Positions 56,566 through 64,000 of a stretch of 64,000 nucleotides of DNA are shown here, piece after piece. Made by a program: the position numbers and the translations under genes. The notes below the pieces were generated by a model. It was given only the letters and a program-made list of their open reading frames with translations. It was not told the DNA's origin and did no database searches. Each line of letters opens with the position of its first letter. The stretch's first letter is position 1. This DNA is from Mesorhabditis belari (lineage: Eukaryota > Nematoda > Chromadorea > Rhabditida > Rhabditidae): contig CAUEEP010000729.1 of NCBI GenBank assembly GCA_958450365.1, forward strand, positions 640,001-704,000, read 5' to 3'.

Positions 56566-57681
56566 TCAAAGCAAGAGTACGGCATTAATACATCCATCAT
56601 TTTCGGGATTGTTCGTAACCTAAAAATGAAAATTAACAAAGATGCGCTGTCAGTAATACAACCTGTGCATATTTTCCCCATACGACTTTTCCACCTTGAG
56701 TGACCATACCGAGCTCTGATACATTGACCTAAACAATCATATTAATGTTCACAAGCCAAAACGTTACTTCAATGACGGTTCCTTTTGTGATCACTCCAAG
56801 GCTCGTGTACATCTGTGAGGACGGATTCTTCTTGACTCCAACGATCGGCAAACAAAACGTCGTTTGCAATTCCGGATGCGTTACATGAGCTTTCGTGAAT
56901 CGGAGTCCCATGGGCCGGATGAATCGTTCAAATTTAGCAGGCTTTCGGGTGAATGATTCGCCAACGTAAGTAACCTTAAAAATATTTCATTAGCGATAAT
57001 GAAAAATATAATATTTACCTTTGTAACCATTCTTTTCCAGCCCTTCCTGCGAGTCTTTCCGGTCTTGACAACTTTGAAAGCTTCTGCGTCAGAAACCGCC
57101 TTCACTTTTGGAATCGGGACTTGATATTTGCCCTAAACAAATAGTTGTAAAGTCCACTTAATTTAACCGATTAACAACAAATACCAACCGCTTTTTCTTT
57201 CCTCTTTTGCTTTATCATATTTGAGAGCACAGTTCCAGTAGTTTGCTGTTGTCGATCAAGTAGATACGCGGGAACGGCTCCTTGATCGGGACGTTCTTGG
57301 GCTCCTTTCTGTTCCTTTTCTTCATGCTGCTTCAATAATTTGCGCATTTCAACCTAAAGAAAACGATAATTGACTTTTAATTAACTGGTTAACCTTCTCA
57401 GAGTAGCGTTTCTTGTTGTACAACTTGGCCTTGATACCTCTCAACTTCTTGGCTTTTTGTGATCGCTCATGGCCGGCACGTGCTTGCTTTTTCCGCCTAA
57501 AATAAGAATATGTTGCACAAATTAAAAATCAAATCCTTAAACTACAATACAAGAAGTTAAAGTCACTTACAATCTTTCCTCATAGTCCAACCGGCGACCA
57601 TGGCGCTTTCTGTGTAGTTCAATATGCTCGTTTTGTGGCTAAATTTTTTAAAATTACGAGAACATAATAACAAGTTACCAT
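56566..57681 (-). CDS. nsa-2: Ribosome biogenesis protein NSA2
   Basis: NSA2 is a nuclear 60S pre-ribosome assembly factor needed for 27S pre-rRNA processing. Eight minus-strand exons join in phase from an ATG that is the last codon of its exon (57679-57681). Diagnostic stretches: [137 protein letters not shown] and a C-terminus [14 protein letters not shown], near identical to human and yeast NSA2. Length about 260 residues, as in the family. The gene starts 128 bases below the rpl-21 stop in the same orientation. An AATAAA on the minus strand near 56447 follows the stop. Confidence 0.97.
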
Positions 57682-57734
57682 TTTGTGGGAGTAACAGCTA
57701 ATCCACGTTAATGAAGCCTGGACGGATGGTTGCT

Positions 57735-57749
57735 ACCTGAAATTTATTT
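57735..57749 (-). promoter_or_regulatory. Operon-type trans-splice site between rpl-21 and nsa-2
   Basis: On the minus strand the sequence aaaaataaatttcag is followed by gtagcaacc. AATAAA could serve as the rpl-21 poly(A) signal and TTTCAG as an acceptor for a spliced leader, 55 bases before the nsa-2 ATG. This arrangement is typical of nematode operon junctions, though spacing between the two signals is unusually small. Confidence 0.55.
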
Positions 57750-57808
57750 TTAACACCATAGATAACAAAACAAATGAAATGAACGAGAAACACCAATTAA
57801 AACAATAT

Positions 57809-58291
57809 TTAAGCAATGATCTCGTATCGAAGAGGCGCAAGAGTTTCTGTGCAATCAGCGACTTTGACGGTGTGAGCGGGACGTGGTCCTTTGGGGAGGC
57901 GCTTCAAAACGGGAACGGGCTTGTTGGCGGCCTTGGCCTCTTTCCGTGCTTGATCGTTCTCATTGACACGCTTGAGGAAATCGAGACGGCAACGGGATTG
58001 TCTCACATGCTCGATTCGGACGTTGATCCGCTTCGGGATGATGTTTCCACGGACTCGTTTGTTGACGACCACTCCGACGGCGTGTCTGGTGACGTTGAAG
58101 ATGCGGCCCGTCTTTCCATGGTAGACCTTGTGTGGCATTCCCTTCTGGAAGGCACCATTTCCCAAGACGTCGACGATGTCTCCTCGTTTGTAGCTTTTGT
58201 AGTAGGTGGAAAGGTGCTCAATTCCGTGCTTCTTGAACGCCTTCGCGAACATGTAGCGCGTTCCGCGTCGTGTACCCTTTGGGTTCGTCAT
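57809..58291 (-). CDS. rpl-21: 60S ribosomal protein L21 (eL21)
   Basis: Large-subunit protein. A single uninterrupted frame of 160 residues, the family length: start [20 protein letters not shown], then [97 protein letters not shown]. The ATG lies eight bases after an acceptor-like tttcatttag (58299/58300), so the transcript is probably trans-spliced there. It heads a tight same-strand pair with nsa-2. A 174-codon open frame on the opposite strand is a by-product of codon bias, not a gene. Confidence 0.98.
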   Translation of the reverse strand: MTNPKGTRRGTRYMFAKAFKKHGIEHLSTYYKSYKRGDIVDVLGNGAFQKGMPHKVYHGKTGRIFNVTRHAVGVVVNKRVRGNIIPKRINVRIEHVRQSRCRLDFLKRVNENDQARKEAKAANKPVPVLKRLPKGPRPAHTVKVADCTETLAPLRYEIIA

Positions 58292-58299
58292 CTTCAAAC

Positions 58300-60282
58300 C
58301 TAAATGAAAAGTATAATCATCGCTAACAAAAATCATTTTCAAAAAAATGAAACACAAAATGGGGAAGATCTAAAAAATCTGGGTACATTAATGGTTGGGG
58401 GGGCACTTATATTTTTGCCTTTTTCAATTTTTCTAGGATAATCGATAGCGCTAATCACGATAAGAGTGTTTTTAAGGTAGGTTGTCCATGGTTTTTGAGT
58501 TTTTAGCCTTAACTAGTGTATCTTTAGTGTACTTCACTATGATGTCAACACAGAAAGAGGACGTCGAAATGTGGCCGTAAAGGAGTTAACCTCTTAACTA
58601 AAACTATTTCTCAAAGCTTTTAGGACCACTGAACTTGAAACAACAAGATAGAACTAAAAAGGTAGAATTTAAAATTTGGGCTTCTATGGCCTAATTTTTA
58701 ACAAGTTAATCCTGCGTACAGTAAAGGCGCGTTACTTTAGAACTTCAAAACACTTAGAAGAAAAGAAAATTCATAACAAGCCTTTACATAAAAAAAAAAC
58801 TCTAATTCTGATCGGCGCTATCAATTACCCCAGAAGAATTGAAAAGGTCAAAAATATAAGTGGCTCCCCCAACTACCAATGTACCAAAATTCGGAATATC
58901 CAAAGGGTTTAAAAGTTTCTCAAAGCATAAAAAGCTAAGGAATTTCAATATGTTGGCTCAATCGCTCAAAAATATGAAGAATCAGCAAAAAGGTTGACGG
59001 TTCTACGAATTTTGTGTGCTGAATTTTCAAAAATCTTAACATTTCTAATTAGTACAACGGTTTTAGTCTCATTCTACAAAAAAAAACTTTAATAACTTGA
59101 GAAGAAGGGACAAAAAAAATGAAGAAAAGAAATTTAATCGTGCTTGTTCAATTTTTAGGCCGAAAAAGAGAATGAGACGGAACTACGCGCCGCTCCGCGA
59201 TTCCGCTGAAAATCCACGCTTTAATATGTCACAACTTTGAGCAATTCGAACAATATAAAGGTTGTTTTATACAAAAGTATAAAGAGGTTTCACTATTGCA
59301 TATTTTGCAAGTGCAAGAAAACAAAAAAAAATAATCTGTAAGTGGGCTTTACTCCTTTGGCGCTTTTACTTTCTGAACAAAAATCGCGGTACTATTGGCT
59401 TTGGTGGTGGACTTTTTTTTCTTCAAAACCAATTTTTCTGGGGTAGTTTTATGCGTAGATTCCGAAAAACACAACGAGAGCTTAAGAAAAGGGGTTTTAA
59501 GCCGAGTTGCGGGGCTTCAAAGTGCGCACTTCTATAGTTTACTTCACTATATGGAGCCCAAGCTATCGACTATTGGGGCACTTTTCAAGGTCAAAACTAG
59601 AAACCAAAACCATTTTTTAACCATTAAATATTGATTTTCTAACTTAAATTGACTGGTAGAGGCAAAAGAAATTGAAAAAATCTTTTTGAGATTTTGACTC
59701 ATGGTCAAATTGAAAAAAATCTTTTTTATTTTGCTTCAATTTGATCAGAAACGTAATCAGTAGGTGAAATTATGCCAGAAGAAGTGTTTTTAACTTCAAA
59801 AAATGCTTTGAGAGACCATTTTTTAGGCCTCTTCCCCACGTGTATCCCTCTCATCACACTGTATGAGCGCGCACTTTGAAGCCCCGAAACCCGACTTAAA
59901 ACGCCCTTTCCTAAGCTCTCATTGTGTTTTTCGGGATCTACGCATAAAACTACCCCAGAAAAAGTGATTTTGAAGAAAAAAAAGTGGCCCTGCCCTTTGC
60001 CCTCAAAGCCAAAGAGAGATCGAGAGCAAGAATTACACACGAAACCAAACAAAAAGTGAATGTCCAATACCCAGAGTTTATCTGTCATAAATCACAATTG
60101 TAGCTATTACAAAAGAAAAATTTTGATATCGCTTTAAGCTCACTAGTAGTACTTATAAAATTGCACACAAATGTATTACATAAAAGAGCATTTTCCCTGC
60201 TTGGTTTCCTCTTCGGGTAGCCTATTCCCTTTTTGGATTGAAAAGATTTCATTGTCATCCTCATTGTAGTGTTAAACGCCTC
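58300..60282. other. rpl-21 upstream region, gene-free, with one large foldback
   Basis: 58300-59400 is AT-rich and should include the rpl-21 promoter; an imperfect repeat of ggtcaaaaatataagtgg and ggggggcacttatatttttg (58400 and 58845) is the only structure noted. 59408-59985 is a foldback: arms actttttttttcttcaaaac, ctggggtagttttatgcgta, gattccgaaaaacacaa, and inverse. About 59990-60280 shows nothing clear. Confidence 0.6.
59408..59985. mobile_element. Foldback element, GGGGTAGTTTTATGCGTAGA arms
   Basis: Left arm: ctggggtagttttatgcgta, gattccgaaaaacacaa, gagcttaagaaaagg, gcggggcttcaaagtgcgc. The right arm (59860-59985) is the inverse, ending tctacgcataaaactacccc then agaaaaagtgattttgaaga. 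Its attttatgcgtagattccga resembles text at 12575-12598 in a SPE-42-like intron. Confidence 0.85.
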
Positions 60283-61279
60283 GTTCTAAAAAAAATAAGC
60301 AAGAAATTCCCACTTTTATTTGCAAACCTTCTCGATTTAAGTCGTCGTTGAGATTGTTGAAATTATCGTCGTTGAAATTATCTACCAGCCAAGTTTCAGT
60401 CGGTCGTGCATCAATCTAAAAATAATCACGTACATGCTGTTTAGCAACGGGTTAAGCAACGTGCTGTTTAACTTTACTATTTTTGTCTCCGATCAAATGG
60501 ATAAATCATTATAATATCAACAGACCAAGATATTGACTGTCGAATTAACTGATTGGTCATTTAGTGCTAGGGGATTGGACTGGGAACGGAGTGCACTCCA
60601 AAGATAATAAATTAAATGGCTGACATAAAAACTGATTCACCTTCAGCCCCGGAAAGTTATGCATCGAATCTGGCGTCGAATGAAGATGATCCCCTATTTG
60701 CCAAATGATCCAAATACGACTAAACGACAATAAAGCTCATCAAAATTATGTGAAATTATTACCGTCGTGTGATTAAGAATGTTGAGCGCTTGTGAGCTGT
60801 CGTGAAGGGTTTCTCGTGGATTTCTTTCCGAATAGGCGTGACAGTGAACCAGCTTGGGGCCCTGAACTTGGAAATCTTTTAAATTGCACAAAAAAACCGA
60901 CTATTTCGTTTGACAACCATCATTGATTGGCACATTTCAAAGTCCAAGAAATGTCCACAAATTTCTTTCCAACGATCACACTTTCAGCAAAGGTCATCTC
61001 ATCGTAAAGGGGCTGATCGTTTTGAAGAATGCGTTGCCTAAAGAAAGAAGAATCAAATAGAATAAATTTATTTCAATTCAAAAAATTCTTCTTACCATTC
61101 AAGTCGTTTAAAAGTCCCGTTGCCCGTTGCCGTCTCGATTTCCTCAAGCATGCCAATCGATCAAGCACGGAAAGAGGCCAAGTCTTGTTTGTGAAATTCC
61201 CTCATCTAGCAATAGACGGTCGACATCTACGGGAACATAATTTTCCGAGAAGAACACGACGAGACGTTTCTAAAATTCG
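60283..61279 (-). CDS. Unrecognised gene, several exons
   Basis: Minus-strand exon-like blocks with matching phases: one beginning after ttttag at about 61279 (KRLVVFFSENYVPVDVDRLL), a block ending FKRLEW before gtaag (61096), then QRILQNDQPLYDEMTFAES (from 61034), APSWFTVTPIRKEIHEKPF and TTAHKRSTFLITRR (60860-60760), IWIIWQIGDHLHSTPDSMH (60715-60650) and IDARPTETWLVDNFNDDN (60415-60335), ending just after an acceptor near 60285. No family recognised. The first two blocks do not join in one frame, because the stretch between them, which matches antisense rpl-21, carries a frame break. It may therefore be a damaged gene or have a different first exon. No 5' end found. Confidence 0.45.
61123..61181 (+). 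pseudogene. Fragment matching rpl-21 coding sequence, sense on plus strand
   Basis: cccgttgccgtctcgatttc then ctcaagc, and after a short indel cgatcaagcacggaaagagg then ccaa, match the rpl-21 codons for RCRLDFLK and QARKEAK. About 24 and 30 bases are identical on either side of the indel. The fragment is too short for a processed copy of the gene and lies within the unrecognised minus-strand gene at 60283-61279. Confidence 0.7.
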
Positions 61280-62821
61280 ATAGAATTATAGCATAACGGA
61301 AAAATTTTACCCTTTTTCGAAATGAATTAGCGTTTCGTTATTGATTGTTCGTTTATTGATATTCAATGACACCCATTTTATCGCCACTAAACTTGCTTAG
61401 AAATAAATGAAAACTTCAGTGTAATCGCCACTAAACTTGCTTAGAAATAAATGAAAACTGCAGTGTAAAAGCTTGCTCAAAAACGACGGCTATGAATAAA
61501 GGCGTATAGACGGCTTTCCTCATATCGGTCATCAGATGTTTGGTGCATCAGATGTCATCAGATGTTTGATGCAAAAGGACTGGCTCCTAAAAAGGGATAT
61601 CAAACTGCAACCACAACAATTAGTTTACTTCTTCGTAAGCATCTGTAATCAAATCGGCGACTATTGATGCGGACGTTTGAACACAGAGATTTTGAACATA
61701 GAGACACAAACTCTTAAAGCAATTCTTTGGCGTAGCACATCTTGCATCGTTCGGACCTAAACAACAAGAATAACAATAAAAATGATTACTTACATGAAGT
61801 TTCTTCCCTTCAAATTGAATTTTCTTTTTATTTTGAACACAGAGACGCAAATTCTTAAAGCAATTCTCTTTCTAAACTAGGATTATTATTATTTCGATTG
61901 AAAACTCGAGGCCGATTGTGAGAATGAAGTGCCAAGAAGGCTGTGCTTGATTGTGGAGGAGAGACCGTGATTGAACCCTCACCCTGGTTGACCGCCCGGG
62001 TATGGGCACCCTAGAAATGAGTTAGATCAATGTCCATTCTATTTTCAACTAACTTTGTGCTCTCCTAACATTCATCATTGTACAAGTGTTGCATAGGTGC
62101 CCGGTTGTCGTTGCAGCCCCTCGTGGGTTCCCTGTTGCTCGATCACTCCCTAAACTTGTTCTTTTCAAGAATGTCAATAATTTTTATCCAAAAATGTCAC
62201 CTTGGTTTATCCGAGCGTCAAACATAACAATAAAAATGATTACTTACATGAAGTTTCTTCCCTTCAAATTGAATTCTTTTCCGTCAACTGTTGTAAGGAC
62301 ATAAGAATGCATGCTACCCGGTCTGCTATAGTCGTTCTTATTGTGCATAAAAATATATTTTTGATTCCTGCTATAGAAATAAGAGTAGCTTATATGAATC
62401 CGAATCAGATGTTTGATTCGGATTCATATAAGATTACATATTTACTGATTTGCAGGTTGATATTTAAAATGCAAGGCGCTGGCCGTGAACTAAACGATAT
62501 TATTCAAAGTTAGCGTTGTGTCAGCCGTTTTATTAAATTGCTCTAATCCTTTAGTTTCAGTGTTCTGTTGATCGTGTGTAATCTGCCACTGAATTGCCAA
62601 CTTTTTATCAAGCGCTGAATACACCAGACAAATGAAAGACGAATTCACGGTATGTTTAACGTAGAAAACGTAGAAAATGTAGAAAACGAAATCCAATTGC
62701 AATACGATATTTTGTTTATTCCCCATCGAGCTGTTGGCACCGCTCCTGTGACGCTTTTGCCAATTGTTGGACGAAAGACGAAAGACCTCGAATGTACACT
62801 AAATGAGACTAGATATTTGAG
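61280..62821. other. No confident gene; duplicated block, SINE-like sequence, palindrome
   Basis: About 57 bases containing aataaaaatgattacttaca then tgaagtttcttcccttcaaa occur at 61771-61828 and again at 62222-62279. 61395-61422 and 61423-61465 repeat cgccactaaacttgcttaga. A B-box-like ggttcaatc (minus) with cccgggcggtcaac lies at 61962-62005. 62389-62433 is a perfect palindrome (cttatatgaatccgaatcag and inverse). Frames here resemble nothing known. Confidence 0.6.
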
Positions 62822-63960
62822 AATACAAGTAAGATCAAGATACCAAAAGATGCTCGTCAACAAACATCATTGTCAGCATTGTCAGCAACAACAGCATTGT
62901 CGAAATGCCTACAATGAGGTGCCGAAAAGATGATTGCCAACCTATAAGTACTGTTTTAGAAAGGTTTTTGAAACGTTCGGCTTCGTAATACAAATAAATT
63001 TACCTTCGATTTGCGAAAAACTTGTACCCATCTTGCACAACTTGATGAGCACGCGCAATCTATAATTCAACGAGATTATAAACGCTAAATCACAATTACC
63101 TACCAAATCAACTCCAAGTTTCAAACATTTTTTTCTGCCACCATATCTGCATCAAAGTCCCATGAAGCACATCAATTATTCACCTAAAGGGTAAATCAAT
63201 TTAATACTTTTTATTAACTGACAACCTGAAAACCCGAAAGATTCAGAACCGGATCAGCCCACCGAAAATCGATTTCGAGCGTCTGGTCTTTCACATCGGA
63301 TGATCCGCTAAAAGAAAAAAAAATATAAGAAATCAAGTATTTTAAAAGGTAATGAATTAAACAGTCCTACAGTGCCATACAAACTGGTTTCAACCTAATA
63401 AAATCAAACCTTTAAAGTTACCTTTAAATTTCTTGCAACTGATTGAGCGAGTTCACTTCCGTTGTTGAGAAAGACCGCCATGCATGCATAGGATTTTCTC
63501 ACCAACAACGGCAGCAAGGATAACGAATCAAAGGCTTCTTAAAACGCATTGAGACAAAATGAATCAAAAATTTTACTGTGAAAAGCCTCATACAACTTAG
63601 TTGAGCCGTAACGTCTATTGAATTCTTCGTAAAAAAAACCATAAACTCGATTGATATTTTTCATTATGTGATTTCCCCACAGCAAGAAAAAGTCCTTTGG
63701 ATAATAGAATAAATGTGATAAGTGCAATAAAAAAAATGTTACCTCATATGGAAATACCAAAGATGACTTCGAGGTTTTATTTTCCGCGATCGACGTAATC
63801 ACCAAGGAACGGATAGTTTGAAGTTGGCGGAAAACCCTTTCTGAAAAAACATTGAAAAAGGGCATAAAACTAGATTTATTGAAGCGACGAATCAAATCGG
63901 CATATGGTCCATGGATGTCACCTATACGTGAATCTGTATTGCCAAGGAAAAATAAAGAAA
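62822..63960 (-). pseudogene. PP1-like serine/threonine phosphatase pseudogene
   Basis: PPP-family catalytic motifs follow in correct order on the minus strand, spaced by short introns: VEIQPPVRI (63975), GDIHGPYADLIRRF (63930-63890), GDYVDRGK (63800), YPKDFFLLWGNH (63700), INRVYGFFYEEFNRRYGST (63655), GEKILCMHGGLS (63500), FRWADPVLN (63255), ARAHQVVQDGYKFFANR (63050), FSAPHCRHFDNA (62910) and MMFVDEHL (62850). The frame is broken: a TAA follows GDYVDRGK, the GNHE motif reads GNHI, an insertion of about 40 bases flanked by tttgattc lies at 63536-63580, the frame shifts after the HGG motif, and a TGA lies in the exon at 63130. Nematodes have many PP1-like sperm phosphatases, and dead copies are expected. 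The 5' end is at or beyond the right edge. Confidence 0.75.
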
Positions 63961-64000
63961 CAGACCACCATATCCGAACGGGTGGCTGTATTTCAACACA

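Noticed and set aside
57779..58303. 174-codon open frame on the plus strand
   Set aside because: It is exactly antisense to rpl-21 and explained by its codon bias; no splice or start context.

Overview
The window is animal nuclear DNA, almost certainly from a free-living nematode of the rhabditid kind. Evidence: small introns with a GT donor and a T-rich TTTTAG or TTTTCAG acceptor; start codons a few bases behind acceptor-like sites, as expected for spliced-leader trans-splicing; a candidate rpl-21/nsa-2 operon; and nematode-style genes such as a SPE-42/DC-STAMP sperm membrane protein. There is no bacterial gene organisation. Exons were assembled by eye from splice signals, phase continuity and family resemblance, so individual boundaries are predictions.

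Layout. 1-4556 (-): tensin gene, phosphatase-like domain only, running off the left edge. 4557-12287: no gene; simple repeats and nested foldback elements. 12288-17408 (+): SPE-42/SPE-49-like protein with a C-terminal C4C4 RING. 17526-18569 (-): unrecognised ~220-residue protein; 18743-19876 (-): ribosomal protein L17. 20348-36056 (+): very large multi-C2H2 zinc-finger gene, about 23 fingers, whose introns hold minisatellites, SINEs and a nested transposon stack. 37996-38350 (+): doubtful small gene. 38498-42082 (+): divergent Aurora-type kinase. 43315-43387 (+): tRNA-Lys(CTT). 44767-50585 (-): goosecoid-class homeobox gene with repeat-filled introns. 50586-56565: repeats, foldbacks and a decayed coding-like patch. 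56566-58291 (-): rpl-21 then nsa-2, an operon candidate. 60283-61279 (-): unrecognised gene that shares a short stretch with antisense rpl-21. 62822-63960 (-): broken PP1-like phosphatase.

Much of the non-coding DNA is repetitive: minisatellites, long microsatellites (AAAAT, GAA, GGGAGAA), tRNA-derived SINEs, two mariner-type MITEs, and many near-palindromic foldback elements. The most unusual are two foldbacks with a tRNA-like unit in each arm, a satellite hosting two kinds of insertion, and a four-level nested insertion inside one zinc-finger intron.

Functional themes: ribosome and ribosome assembly (rpl-17, rpl-21, nsa-2), transcription factors (zinc finger, goosecoid), mitotic signalling (kinase), adhesion (tensin) and sperm function (SPE-42-like). 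The window shows no single pathway cluster; the only evident co-transcription unit is rpl-21/nsa-2, with rpl-17 plus its downstream neighbour a weaker case.
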